A stretch of 64,000 bases of DNA from contig NZ_JACOPP010000012.1 of NCBI RefSeq assembly GCF_014287895.1, positions 1 to 64,000 of the forward strand, given 5' to 3'. This DNA is from Lawsonibacter hominis. Its GTDB lineage: Bacteria; Bacillota; Clostridia; Oscillospirales; Oscillospiraceae. This document shows positions 48,406-57,019 of this stretch, piece after piece. A model generated the notes under the pieces. The model did not search any database, was not told the origin of the DNA, and saw only the letters and a program-made list of their open reading frames with translations. Each line of letters opens with the position of its first letter. The first letter of the stretch is position 1. The position numbers and the translations under genes were made by a program.

Positions 48406-50025
48406 ATGATCCGAATTCAAAACATCGTCCTGCCCATCGACGGCGGGCAGGAGCTGCTCCGAGCGCGGGCGGCCGGACTGCTGGGCCTTCCGCCGGGCCA
48501 GATCCAGGCCCTCTCTCTGGCCCGGCAGTCGATCGACGCCCGTAAGAAGAACGACGTCCACTATGTGTGCACGGTGCATGTGACCGCCCCGGAGGAGGCA
48601 GCTTTGGTACGAAAGGCGGGCAACCCCAACGTGACTCTGTTTCAGCCTCAGCCCTACGCGTTTCCCCCGGTCCGCCGTGCTTCCGCGCTGCCTCCTGTGG
48701 TGGTCGGCATGGGGCCGGCGGGGCTGTTCGCCGCGCTGTTCCTGGCCCGGAACGGACTGCCTCCCATCGTATTGGAGCGGGGCCGTCCGGTGGAAGCGCG
48801 CACACGGGACGTGGAACGCTTTTGGCAGACCGGGATACTGGACCCTTCCTCCAACGTACAATTCGGGGAAGGGGGCGCGGGCACTTTTTCCGACGGCAAG
48901 CTGACCACCGGTACCCACGATCCCCGCATTGCCACCGTCTTCCGGACGCTGGCGGCGGCGGGCGCTCCGGAGGATATCCTCTGGCAGCACAAGCCCCACA
49001 TCGGCACCGATCTGCTCCGGGACGTGGTGAAGGCCATCCGCCTGGAGCTGCTGGAGCTGGGCTGCGACGTACGCTTTGGACACCGCCTGACCGGTCTGGA
49101 GATCCGAAACGGCCAATTGACTGCGCTGAAGGCGCAGGGCCCCCAGGGCGCCTACGACCTGCCCTGCGACGCGCTGATCCTCGCCCCCGGCCACTCCGCC
49201 CGGGATACCTTCGAACTGCTGCTGGAGGCGGGCGTTCCGCTTGCCCCCAAGCCCTTTGCCATCGGCGTGCGGATCGAGCACGCACAGGCCGCCCTCTCCC
49301 AGGCCCAGTTTGGCCCGGCCTGGCAGCGCCTGCCGGCCGCCGACTACAAACTGGCCTGCCACCTGCCCGACGGGCGCAGCGCCTTCACCTTCTGCGTCTG
49401 TCCCGGCGGACAGGTGGTGGCCGCCGCCTCGGAGGAGGGGCGGCTGGTGACCAACGGCATGAGCCGCCGGGCCCGGGACGGGGCAAACATCAACGGCGGC
49501 TTCCTGGTCGGGGTGGGCCCCGGCGACTTCGGCTCCAGCCATCCCCTGGCGGGGGTGGCGTTCCAGCGCCGCTGGGAGGAAGCCGCCTTTGCCCTGGGCG
49601 GCGGCGGCTTTCGGGCTCCCGCCCAGACGGTGGGGGATTTCCTCTCCGGGCGGGCGTCCGCGGCACTGGGCGGGGTGGCGCCCACCTACCGCCCCGGCGT
49701 CACGCCCGCCGACCTGCGGCGCTGTCTGCCCGGTTACGTGGCCGACACGCTCCGCTCCGCCCTGCCCCTGTTCGACCGGAAGCTCCGGGGCTTTGCCTCC
49801 CCGGAAGCCCTGCTGACCGGCGTGGAGACCCGTTCCTCCTCCCCGGTGCGCATCCTCCGCGGCGAGGATCTCCAATCCCCCATCCGCGGTCTGTATCCCT
49901 GCGGTGAAGGCGCAGGCTACGCAGGCGGGATCACCAGCGCCGCCGTGGACGGCGTCCGCGTGGCGGAGGCCGTGGCTTCCGCCGGGCCCGGCGCGTCCCT
50001 TGACTCCCCATCCCGGTCTGTTTGA
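48406..50025 (+). CDS. FAD-dependent dehydrogenase (COG2509-type)
   Basis: The protein has 539 residues. After an ~85-residue N-terminal domain (RARAAGLLGLPPGQIQAL, SIDARKKNDVHYVCTV) comes the FAD Rossmann motif VVVGMGPAGLFAALFLARNG, then VQFGEGGAGTFSDGKLTT, ALILAPGHSARDTFELL and a C-terminal GLYPCGEGAGYAGGITSAAVDG. These features mark the conserved family of uncharacterised FAD-dependent dehydrogenases common in anaerobes. Substrate unknown. AAAGAGGT precedes the ATG. The stop lies in the loop of a terminator hairpin. Confidence 0.88.
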   Translation: MIRIQNIVLPIDGGQELLRARAAGLLGLPPGQIQALSLARQSIDARKKNDVHYVCTVHVTAPEEAALVRKAGNPNVTLFQPQPYAFPPVRRASALPPVVVGMGPAGLFAALFLARNGLPPIVLERGRPVEARTRDVERFWQTGILDPSSNVQFGEGGAGTFSDGKLTTGTHDPRIATVFRTLAAAGAPEDILWQHKPHIGTDLLRDVVKAIRLELLELGCDVRFGHRLTGLEIRNGQLTALKAQGPQGAYDLPCDALILAPGHSARDTFELLLEAGVPLAPKPFAIGVRIEHAQAALSQAQFGPAWQRLPAADYKLACHLPDGRSAFTFCVCPGGQVVAAASEEGRLVTNGMSRRARDGANINGGFLVGVGPGDFGSSHPLAGVAFQRRWEEAAFALGGGGFRAPAQTVGDFLSGRASAALGGVAPTYRPGVTPADLRRCLPGYVADTLRSALPLFDRKLRGFASPEALLTGVETRSSSPVRILRGEDLQSPIRGLYPCGEGAGYAGGITSAAVDGVRVAEAVASAGPGASLDSPSRSV

Positions 50026-50043
50026 TCGGGATGGGGATTTTTC
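50005..50043 (+). terminator. Terminator of the FAD dehydrogenase gene
   Basis: TCCCCATCCCG pairs with CGGGATGGGGA, followed by TTTTTCC. The gene's stop codon is in the loop. Confidence 0.85.
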
Positions 50044-50130
50044 CTGGCTTTTGCATATCCTATATTTTTCAAGGTGCCGACGTGATATGGTTAAGCTCTA
50101 AATCCGTCGAAACGTGAGGAAGGGGAAGCA

Positions 50131-51264
50131 ATGGCTAGGAAAAAAGTGGAAACCAACATTTCTTATGACGATGCAAGGCAGGTCTACTATGTCTGCATGG
50201 ACCACGGCGCGGATGAAAACGGCAGGCGGGTCAAGTGCTACCGGACGTATCCCACCCTGGCCCAAGCCCGGCGGGGCCTGCGTGAATTTTCGGCGGAGCG
50301 GGACGGCCTGCGGCGGGTCTCGCCCCGTTCCATCACACTGGACCAGTGGCTGGAGTACTGGATGGAGCAGGTGATCCGGCCAAACCGCGCACAGACCACC
50401 GTCTACGGCTATGGAAAGATCATCCGCAACCATCTCTCGCCCGCCCTGGGGGACGTTCCGCTGCAAAAGCTCACGCCCCAGCACCTCCAGGGCTATTACG
50501 CAATGCTGATGGAGCAGAAGGGGCTCTCCGCCAACACCGTGCGCCGCCATCACGATCTGCTCTCCTGCGCGCTGCATCTGGCCGTGCGGCAGGACATGCT
50601 GCTGCGCAGCCCCACCGACCGGGTGGAGCCGCCACGGGTGATCCCGCAGGAGGCCCGCTTTTACACGCCGGAAGAGCTGCGGCAGCTGTTCGCTCTGGTG
50701 GAGGGACACTGGCTGGAACCCATCGTCAAGCTGGCGGGGGCGCTGGGCCTGCGGCGGGAGGAGATCTGCGGCCTGCGGTGGAGCAGCGTGGACTTCGCCC
50801 GCCGCCGGGTGCACATCAAGGAGGCCCGCACGGCTGCCGGAGCTTCCATCGTCCAAAAGGAGACCAAAAACCGCACCTCCAACCGGGTGCTCCATCTGGG
50901 GGACGAGCTGTGCCGCCTGCTCCGGCAGGAGCGCTCCGCCCAGGTCCAGCGTTCCCTTGCCAGGGGGGACGGCTGGTCGGAGGACAACTTTGTGGCGGTG
51001 GACAAGCTGGGGAAGCCTTACTCCCCCAACGCCGTATCCCTGGCCTTTACCCGTTTCATCCGCTCCCACGGCATGCCCAAGATCACCCTCCACGGTCTGC
51101 GCCACACCTTTGCCACCGTGGCCTCCGCCCAGGGCGCGCCCCTGTTCGACATTGGCCGCGCCCTGGGGCACTCCACCCCCGCCACCACCGGCAAGATCTA
51201 CACCCACCTTTTGGACCAGACCCACGCCGCCACGCTGGACCGGGTGGCCGACGCCTTGAAATAA
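50131..51264 (+). CDS. Tyrosine recombinase/phage-type integrase
   Basis: The protein has 377 residues. An N-terminal AP2-like DNA-binding segment (DDARQVYYVCMDHG), a SAM-like core-binding domain (SITLDQWLEYWME ... LTPQHLQGYYAML) and a catalytic domain with all conserved residues: R in GLRREEICGLRW, K in QKETKNRT, HGLRHTF (H-x2-R), LGHSTPATT (H) and the nucleophile in KIYTHLL. It resembles Tn916/phage integrases and appears intact. No excisionase, tRNA or other element genes adjoin it, so it may be a solo remnant or a domesticated recombinase. AGGAAGGGGAAGC precedes the ATG. Confidence 0.93.
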   Translation: MARKKVETNISYDDARQVYYVCMDHGADENGRRVKCYRTYPTLAQARRGLREFSAERDGLRRVSPRSITLDQWLEYWMEQVIRPNRAQTTVYGYGKIIRNHLSPALGDVPLQKLTPQHLQGYYAMLMEQKGLSANTVRRHHDLLSCALHLAVRQDMLLRSPTDRVEPPRVIPQEARFYTPEELRQLFALVEGHWLEPIVKLAGALGLRREEICGLRWSSVDFARRRVHIKEARTAAGASIVQKETKNRTSNRVLHLGDELCRLLRQERSAQVQRSLARGDGWSEDNFVAVDKLGKPYSPNAVSLAFTRFIRSHGMPKITLHGLRHTFATVASAQGAPLFDIGRALGHSTPATTGKIYTHLLDQTHAATLDRVADALK

Positions 51265-51284
51265 CGGGCAAAAAAAGATAAGAT
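51256..51284 (+). promoter_or_regulatory. Promoter of the second ECF sigma gene
   Basis: TTGAAA (51256-51261) and TAAGAT (51279-51284) with 17 bp spacing overlap the integrase stop codon, 56 bases before the sigma start. Confidence 0.6.
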
Positions 51285-51339
51285 AGATGCAATCATCCGG
51301 CCCCCTCCGGTGTGTTAAGGGCAGAAGGGAGAGTGCGCC

Positions 51340-51825
51340 ATGGCCGCCAAGCTCAAAGGGGACGCCTCGTTCTCCTACGCATACGAGCACTATCTGGATA
51401 CCGTATACCGCGTCGCCGTCCACAACGCGCCCACCCCCGGCGACGCCGAGGATGTGACGCAGGAGGTCTTCGAGGCCCTGCTCCGCTCCGGCAAGGCCTT
51501 CGGCGACGGCGAACATCTCAAGGCGTGGCTTATCCGTGTGACCATCAACCGGTGCAAAAACCTCCACCGGGCCAGGCGCCGGAACGAGGTGGCCCTTTCC
51601 GACGCGCTGGAAGCGCCCCAGCGCCCGGAGGACTCCGTGCTGGAGGAGGTGCGCGCCCTTCCTGCGCAGTACCGCAACGCCATCTACCTGCACTACTACG
51701 AGGGATATACCGCCGCGGAGATCGGCGCGCTGCTGGGGACGGGCCGCAGCACGGTGCTCACCTGGCTCGCCCGGGGGCGTAAGGCGCTGAAGCAGCGTAT
51801 GATCGGAGGCTTTGAGGATGGATAA
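51340..51825 (+). CDS. ECF-type RNA polymerase sigma factor
   Basis: The protein has 161 residues. Region 2: YAYEHYLDTVYRVAVHNA and DAEDVTQEVFEALLRSG. Region 4: LPAQYRNAIYLHYYEGYTAAEIGALLGTGRS. It resembles the SigV/SigW group. It overlaps the next gene by 8 bases, so the membrane protein downstream is very likely its regulator. GAAGGGAGAG lies upstream. Confidence 0.92.
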   Translation: MAAKLKGDASFSYAYEHYLDTVYRVAVHNAPTPGDAEDVTQEVFEALLRSGKAFGDGEHLKAWLIRVTINRCKNLHRARRRNEVALSDALEAPQRPEDSVLEEVRALPAQYRNAIYLHYYEGYTAAEIGALLGTGRSTVLTWLARGRKALKQRMIGGFEDG

Positions 51826-53452
51826 GCGCGACTATATCGCTCAGGTGGATGATCTGCGGTGTCCGCAAGCGCTGCGGGAGCGCATTGGGGCCCTGCCCGG
51901 ACAGGTCCGGCGGCCCCGGCGGCACTGGCTGCCCCTGTGCGCCTGCGCGGCCGTGGTCCTGATCGGCGCGGGCGGGTTCCTCCTGCTCCAAAACGGCGGT
52001 TTGGGCGGCTCCAGCGCGGGCGGCGGCCACGAGGAGGGCAGCAGCGTCTTTCTGTCCTACGCCGGGCCGGTGTTCCCCCTGACCGTCCTGGACGGCGCGG
52101 AGCTGTCCGCCGGGCGGGAGATCACTTTGGACTTCTCCCTCTGGGATCGAACGTGGATCTCCAACCAGGAGGAGGCCGCCTCCCGCACGGAGCTGACCGA
52201 GGCCGGGCGCCGGCAGGTGCTGGACGACTATAACGAGTGGTTTCCGGACGGCGGGCGCTACGAGTCCTCCACCGACCTTCTGGTGCACGACGCTTACGTG
52301 CTGACCAATTCCACCCAGCAGGCGCAGACCGTCACGCTGCTCTATCCCTTTGTGGGACAGCTGCAGCACCTGAGCGCTCAAACCCCCACGCTGACGGTGG
52401 ACGGCGTCCCGGCGGAGGCCACGCTCCGTTCCGGCGGCTATTCCGGCGGCTTCCAGGGCGCCCTGGGAGCCGACCTGATCACCGCCGAAACAGCGGGAAG
52501 CCTCAATCTGGACCAGCTGGACAGCTGGGAAGATTACAAGGCCCTGCTCTCCGACGGTTCCTATCTGGCGCAGGCCCTGGGGGACGGGCCGGACCTCAGC
52601 GGCATACCGGTCACGGTCTATCGCTTTACCGACCCCTGGGGCCCGGAGGCGAACGAGGACGTTCCCAATCCCTCCATCCGGGCGACCTTTGCGCTGGACT
52701 ACAAACAGACCACGGTGCTCTCCTACGGCTTCCACTCCGGCCGGTTCGACCGGGAAAACGGCGTCATGGGGCAGGGCTTTTCCATCCGGGAGCCCGGAGA
52801 GGCCGGGTACGGCACGCCCTGTTACCTCATCATCCTGGGCGAGGATATCAGCGGCCTGACCACCCAGGGCTATGTCACCGGCGGCTGGGATACGGAGGAG
52901 ACCGTGGAGGCCGGGGTGACGGTCTCCCGGTACGAAACCGATCTGGACACCGTTCTGCGGGAGACGGCGCAGCTGATGTACCGGGAGCGTCAGGAACGGC
53001 TGGAGGGGGTGGATTTCGAGCTCTATTACGGCCTGCTCCGGGACTTTCTCGCCTCTTACGGCGCGCTCTCCGACGCTCCGGCGGAGCGGTACGACGCCGG
53101 CTGGCTGGAGGAGCTGGACGTGGAATCGGTGGACCGGGTTTTTTATCTGGAAGTTCCGCTCACGATCCCCCCCGGGGAGACCGTCACGGCAGAAGCCAGC
53201 TTCCGCAAGGCGGGCAGCTTCGACTATTACTGCGCCCATACGGAAAACCAGGGCGTCTACGGGTACGACCTGGTGACGCAGCTGGGCTCTGCGCTGACCT
53301 TTTCCAGTCAGAGCGCCCGGCTGTGCGGCGCCCGGTCCGTGGAGATCGTCCGGCAGAATTTCGGTTTCGACCTGGAGCACGGCATCGACCAGGTCGTGCT
53401 GGACCCGGAGGCGGAGCATTACTATCTGGAGGTACGGCGGGCCCCGTCATAA
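51818..53452 (+). CDS. Membrane-anchored regulator coupled to the ECF sigma (anti-sigma-like)
   Basis: The protein has 544 residues. A short cytoplasmic N-terminus (~1-38) is followed by one TM segment (WLPLCACAAVVLIGAGGFLLL region), then a Gly/Ser linker and ~470 extracytoplasmic residues with no domain I recognise. Some blocks look like beta-rich sensor repeats (LVHDAYVLTNSTQQAQTVTL, FYLEVPLTIPPGETVTAEAS). By position it is the anti-sigma/sensor for the sigma factor at 51340. The start at 51818 follows GGAGG; an upstream TTG at 51812 is possible. Confidence 0.75.
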   Translation: MDKRDYIAQVDDLRCPQALRERIGALPGQVRRPRRHWLPLCACAAVVLIGAGGFLLLQNGGLGGSSAGGGHEEGSSVFLSYAGPVFPLTVLDGAELSAGREITLDFSLWDRTWISNQEEAASRTELTEAGRRQVLDDYNEWFPDGGRYESSTDLLVHDAYVLTNSTQQAQTVTLLYPFVGQLQHLSAQTPTLTVDGVPAEATLRSGGYSGGFQGALGADLITAETAGSLNLDQLDSWEDYKALLSDGSYLAQALGDGPDLSGIPVTVYRFTDPWGPEANEDVPNPSIRATFALDYKQTTVLSYGFHSGRFDRENGVMGQGFSIREPGEAGYGTPCYLIILGEDISGLTTQGYVTGGWDTEETVEAGVTVSRYETDLDTVLRETAQLMYRERQERLEGVDFELYYGLLRDFLASYGALSDAPAERYDAGWLEELDVESVDRVFYLEVPLTIPPGETVTAEASFRKAGSFDYYCAHTENQGVYGYDLVTQLGSALTFSSQSARLCGARSVEIVRQNFGFDLEHGIDQVVLDPEAEHYYLEVRRAPS

Positions 53453-53479
53453 CGGCGCGGCACCTGCCTGCGGCACAGG

Positions 53480-53520
53480 AAAACGCCCGGCCCCATCCGA
53501 TCGGATGGGGCCGGGCGTTT
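53480..53520. terminator. Bidirectional terminator between convergent genes
   Basis: AAACGCCCGGCCCCATCCGA and its exact complement form a near-perfect palindrome between the sensor gene and citrate synthase. Confidence 0.85.
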
Positions 53521-53529
53521 GGGTCAAAT

Positions 53530-54894
53530 TCAGCGCTGGGCCATAGGCACATAAGGCTGATGGGTGCCGACGTATTTGTAGCCGGGCCGGATGATCTTGC
53601 TCATGTTGATGAGCTCCTCGATGCGGTGAGCGCTCCAGCCCGCGATGCGGGCCATGGCGAACAGCGGGGTATACAGCTCCAGCGGCAGGTCCAGCATATG
53701 GTAAACAAACCCGGAGTAAAAGTCCACGTTGGCGGAGACGCCCTTGTACATCTTCCGCTCGCCGGAGATGATCTCCGGCCCCAGCCGCTCCACCAGGGAA
53801 TAAAGCTCGTACTCCTCATTGCGCCCCTTCTCCCGGGAGAGCTTCTCCACAAAGGAGCGCAGGATATTGGCCCGGGGGTCGGACAGGGAATACACCGCGT
53901 GCCCCATGCCGTAAATGAGTCCCGCCTTGTCGAAGGCCTGCTTGTCCAGCAGGGCCTGGAGGTAATGGCGCACTTCGTCCTCGTCCTTCCAGTCCCGGAC
54001 GGTCTCCTTCATATCCTCAAACATGCGGATGACCTTGATGTTGGCGCCGCCGTGCTTGGGTCCTTTCAAAGAGGCCAGGGCGGCCGCCATGCAGGAATAG
54101 GTATCCGTCCCCGAGGAGGTGACCACGTGGGTGGTAAAGGTGGAGTTATTGCCGCCGCCATGCTCGGCGTGGAGGATCATGCAGATATCCAGCACGTGGG
54201 CCTCCCAGAAGGAGTAGGAGGAGTCGGCCCGGAGCAGGGAAAGGATGTTTTCCGCGGTGGACAGCTCCGGCCTGGGGGCATGGATGTACAGGGAGCTGCC
54301 GCTTTTATAGTTATACGCCTGATAGCCATACACGCTGAGCATGGGGAACAGGGCGGTCAGCTGCACGCATTGGCGCATGACGTTGGGCAGGGAGATGTCG
54401 TCGCACCGGTCGTCGTAGGAGGCCAGGTTGAGCACGCTGCGGGCCAGGGAGTTCATGATATCCTGGCTGGGCGCCTTCAGGATCACGTCCCGCACAAAAT
54501 TGTTGGGCAGAGAGCGATAATAGGACAGCTGGCGCCGGAAATCCTCCAGCTCCGCGGCCTTGGGCAGGCGGCCCAGCAGCAACAGGTAGGCGGTCTCCTC
54601 AAACCCGAAGCGCCCCTCCTTCAGGGCCTGTCCCACCAGCTGTTCCACGTCGATTCCCCGGTAATAGAGCTTGCCGTCGCAGGGCAGCTCGTGCCCGTCT
54701 ACGATCTTTTTGGCCACGATGTCCGAGACCTCGGTCAATCCGGCCAGCACGCCCTTTCCATTCAGGTCCCGCAGCCCGCGCTTGACATCGTAGCGGACGT
54801 AATCCTCCGGGTCAATACAGCTGTTCTCCAGAGCCAGAGCGGCCAGCGCCTCGATCTCAGGCGTCACATCACAATAGTTGGGGTTACTTGCCAT
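53530..54894 (-). CDS. Citrate synthase
   Basis: The protein has 454 residues. The catalytic blocks are ILHAEHGGGNNSTFTTHV with the first His, LKGPKHGGANIKVI, and IYGMGHAVYSLSDPRA with the second His and nearby Asp. A long N-terminal part (~70 residues before YYRGIDVEQLV) is typical of the Clostridia type II-like enzyme. It condenses acetyl-CoA and oxaloacetate, here probably for glutamate synthesis together with gdhA. The start at 54894 (MASNPNYCD) is preceded by TGGAGGCATCGA. Confidence 0.94.
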   Translation of the reverse strand: MASNPNYCDVTPEIEALAALALENSCIDPEDYVRYDVKRGLRDLNGKGVLAGLTEVSDIVAKKIVDGHELPCDGKLYYRGIDVEQLVGQALKEGRFGFEETAYLLLLGRLPKAAELEDFRRQLSYYRSLPNNFVRDVILKAPSQDIMNSLARSVLNLASYDDRCDDISLPNVMRQCVQLTALFPMLSVYGYQAYNYKSGSSLYIHAPRPELSTAENILSLLRADSSYSFWEAHVLDICMILHAEHGGGNNSTFTTHVVTSSGTDTYSCMAAALASLKGPKHGGANIKVIRMFEDMKETVRDWKDEDEVRHYLQALLDKQAFDKAGLIYGMGHAVYSLSDPRANILRSFVEKLSREKGRNEEYELYSLVERLGPEIISGERKMYKGVSANVDFYSGFVYHMLDLPLELYTPLFAMARIAGWSAHRIEELINMSKIIRPGYKYVGTHQPYVPMAQR

Positions 54895-55030
54895 TCGATG
54901 CCTCCATTCTTTTGTGGGCCCGGCGTCTGCCGCCCGGCCGGTTCCCATTGGATCCTGTGCGTATTGCTAAAAGATTAACACACAATTGTTACCAGAGTAT
55001 GAATACTTCCGTAAAGTTTCGTATAAAAAA

Positions 55031-55061
55031 GAAAGATGCAGGAGCTCATCCTGCATCTTTC
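55031..55061 (-). terminator. Terminator of the CorA gene
   Basis: GAAAGATGCAGGA pairs with TCCTGCATCTTTC around a 5-base loop. Reading the minus strand, TTTTTTATA follows. Confidence 0.85.
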
Positions 55062-55072
55062 GGCACGCTTCG

Positions 55073-55996
55073 TCAAAACAGGTCTTTCTTTTTCAGAATG
55101 ACCGCCACCGCCACAATCACCGCCGCGGCCACCACCAGCGGGAACCACCAGAACTGGTCCAGGGGCAGCCCGGCGACGTTCATCCCGTAGAAGCCGAAAA
55201 CAATGTTGGGGATGGTCAGCAGGATGGTGATGGACGTGAGCACCTTCATGATCACGTTCAGGTTATTGGAGATGACGGAGGCAAACGCGTCCATCATGCC
55301 GGAAATGATGGAGGAATAGATGTTGGCCATCTCGATGGCCTGGCGCACCTCGATCAGCACGTCCTCCAGCAGGTCATGATCCTCCTCATAAAGGGTAACG
55401 ATGCGGCCCCGGAGGATCTTCTCCAGGGTGACCTCGTTGGCCTTCAGAGAAGTGTTGAAATAGACCAGGGACTTCTCCAGGTCCAGCAGCTGGATCAGCT
55501 CCTTATTGCGCTGGGATTTATAGAGCTGGCGCTCCATGTAATTGTAGATCTTGTCGATCTGCTTCAGATATTGCAGGTAGCGCTTGGCCACCTGCAAAAG
55601 CATGTGGAGGATAAAGCTGGTGCGCTTTTGGGTCTCGGCGCCCCGCACCAGGCCGTCCTGCATGTCCTTCAGGATGGAGGATTCCTTCAGGCAGACGGTG
55701 ATGATGTGCTTGTCGGTGACGATGATGCCCAGCGGGAGCGTGGAATACACCACCGCGTCGTCCTTCTCCACGGCGGGCAGGTCGATGATGATCAGGGTCT
55801 GCCCCTCCTCGGTATCGATACGGGAGGTCTCCTCTTCGTCCAGGGCCGCCCGCAGGAACGCGGGGTCCACGTTCAGGGTGGCGGCCACGGTGGTCAGCTC
55901 GTCTTCGCTGGGATAGGTCAGGTTGACCCAGCATCCGTCCTGGATCCCGTCCAGCCGGGTCATTTTTCCGTTGATCGTCTTGTGGATGGAGAGCAA
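55073..55996 (-). CDS. corA: CorA-family divalent cation (Mg2+) transporter
   Basis: The protein has 307 residues. A large cytoplasmic N-terminal domain ends in a long helix (KQIDKIYNYMERQLYKSQ). Two C-terminal TM segments hold the signature VFGFYGMNVAGLP (GMN). CorA is a Mg2+ channel. The start is taken as TTG at 55996 because the following LSIHKTINGKMTRL matches family N-termini and AAAGGCG lies upstream; GTG 56005 is an alternative. A 256-base leader with a 71-codon ORF precedes it. Confidence 0.9.
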   Translation of the reverse strand: MLSIHKTINGKMTRLDGIQDGCWVNLTYPSEDELTTVAATLNVDPAFLRAALDEEETSRIDTEEGQTLIIIDLPAVEKDDAVVYSTLPLGIIVTDKHIITVCLKESSILKDMQDGLVRGAETQKRTSFILHMLLQVAKRYLQYLKQIDKIYNYMERQLYKSQRNKELIQLLDLEKSLVYFNTSLKANEVTLEKILRGRIVTLYEEDHDLLEDVLIEVRQAIEMANIYSSIISGMMDAFASVISNNLNVIMKVLTSITILLTIPNIVFGFYGMNVAGLPLDQFWWFPLVVAAAVIVAVAVILKKKDLF

Positions 55997-56001
55997 AAAA
56001 A

Positions 56002-56217
56002 TCACGCCTTTCCCGGCGCGCGGGCCCGAAAACGGGCACAAAAATCCCCGCGCGTCTCTAGTCTTTGCCGTCCGGTGGGAAAGTATCCCTCCCCACGCGG
56101 ACACAGCGGCGACAAGGGCGTGCGGGGCAAAACGGCAAAGCCGCTCAGCCGCAGGGCCAAAGCGCCGCGCTGGGTAACTGACATTCTCGACTCAAAGGGT
56201 CGCTGCTCACGGCGCAT
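56002..56217 (-). CDS. Arg/Pro-rich leader ORF upstream of corA (putative)
   Basis: The ORF has 71 codons beginning MRREQRPFESRM and ending RARAPGKA. A perfect GAAGGAG is placed 4 bases before the ATG. It lies wholly inside the leader transcribed from the consensus promoter at 56260-56288, and its stop is 5 bases before the corA TTG, so translation could be coupled. It has no recognisable domain. Salmonella corA and mgtA are known to use leader ORFs to sense Mg2+ through translation; similar logic here is inference. Confidence 0.4.
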   Translation of the reverse strand: MRREQRPFESRMSVTQRGALALRLSGFAVLPRTPLSPLCPRGEGYFPTGRQRLETRGDFCARFRARAPGKA

Positions 56218-56259
56218 ATCACTCCTTCAGCATGTTTCGTTCGGATTCGCGCTTTTTAT

Positions 56260-56288
56260 ATTATAAGCCCGTCCGCTCCAGATTGCAA
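56260..56288 (-). promoter_or_regulatory. Consensus promoter of the corA leader
   Basis: Minus strand TTGCAA (56288-56283) and TATAAT (56265-56260) with exactly 17 bp spacing; transcription should start near 56253. The leader to corA is about 256 bases long. Confidence 0.85.
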
Positions 56289-56300
56289 GTAAAAAGCTTG

Positions 56301-56963
56301 TCAGGCGGACGAGCGTTCCTCCAGCCAGCCGCGCAGCTGCTCCCAGAGCTCGATGGCCTTGAATTTGACCACGTAACCGCCCTCCTCGCCGGTAAGCAGC
56401 GCGATCTCCTCCTGGGAAAAGCCGCCCTCTGCGGCGGCCTGCGCCGCGGTCTCCGTCACAGAGCCCAGGCAGAGGGGCGGAAAGACCACGCACCACCAGT
56501 TCTGTCCGCCCCCGTCCCCGATGACCAGGCGCAGGGCGGTATACCGCCCCGCCGGAAGGGCGAAATCGGGATACTGCTTGGTGGGGAACCACACCCCGTC
56601 CTCCAGGGAGGCGGTCACCGGATAGGAATAGCCCGCCTCCCCCACCGCCTCGGCTCCGATCCCGGCCAACTCGGCCAGGCTGTCCTGAAGAGCGGCGCGC
56701 GCCTGCTCCAGGGTGGCTCCGCCGGACAGCAGCTCCCCGCTCTCCGCCAGGATACGGTCCCGGACCTGGAGCTTGAGGGCCTGATCCTCCGGGGAGTCGG
56801 AATGGGCGATCACGTGCAGGCGGATCACTTTGTCCGCCAGGGCGGACTGCTGGCCGTCCAGCCATACTCCGGCCAGAGCGGCGACCGCCACCCCCAGCAG
56901 CAGGGCCAGCTCCCACCGGCGCAGCTTTCGATTCTGTTTTTGTTGCATAAAAACACCGTCCAT
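56301..56963 (-). CDS. spoIIR: Stage II sporulation protein R
   Basis: The protein has up to 220 residues with one N-terminal TM/signal segment (LALLLGVAVAALAGVW). The SpoIIR domain has KVIRLHVIAHSDSPEDQALK, YTALRLVIGDGGGQNWWCVVFPP and the family end region VVKFKAIELWEQL. It is secreted from the forespore to trigger SpoIIGA and sigma-E activation. ATGs at 56963 and 56948 are both possible, and neither has a strong Shine-Dalgarno sequence. Clear evidence that the organism sporulates. Confidence 0.93.
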   Translation of the reverse strand: MDGVFMQQKQNRKLRRWELALLLGVAVAALAGVWLDGQQSALADKVIRLHVIAHSDSPEDQALKLQVRDRILAESGELLSGGATLEQARAALQDSLAELAGIGAEAVGEAGYSYPVTASLEDGVWFPTKQYPDFALPAGRYTALRLVIGDGGGQNWWCVVFPPLCLGSVTETAAQAAAEGGFSQEEIALLTGEEGGYVVKFKAIELWEQLRGWLEERSSA

Positions 56964-56985
56964 TATGTAGTATTACAGCAGCTAC

Positions 56986-57014
56986 ATTGTGGACGGCATT
57001 TTTGTTTTTTATAC
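56986..57014 (-). promoter_or_regulatory. Candidate sigma-F promoter of spoIIR
   Basis: Minus strand GTATA (57014-57010), 15 bp spacer, then GTCCACAAT (56994-56986), close to the forespore sigma-F/G type GTATA-N15-GGnnAnAnT. spoIIR is a sigma-F target in Bacillus. An inverted repeat CCGTCCA...TGGACGG (56957-56997) spans the -10, leader and first ATG and may fold over the start. Confidence 0.5.
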
Positions 57015-57019
57015 CGCAA

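Noticed and set aside
56002..56253. M-box (Mg2+) riboswitch before corA
   Set aside because: The conserved GTTAGGTGAGGCTCC-type core was looked for and not found, so no known riboswitch is claimed.
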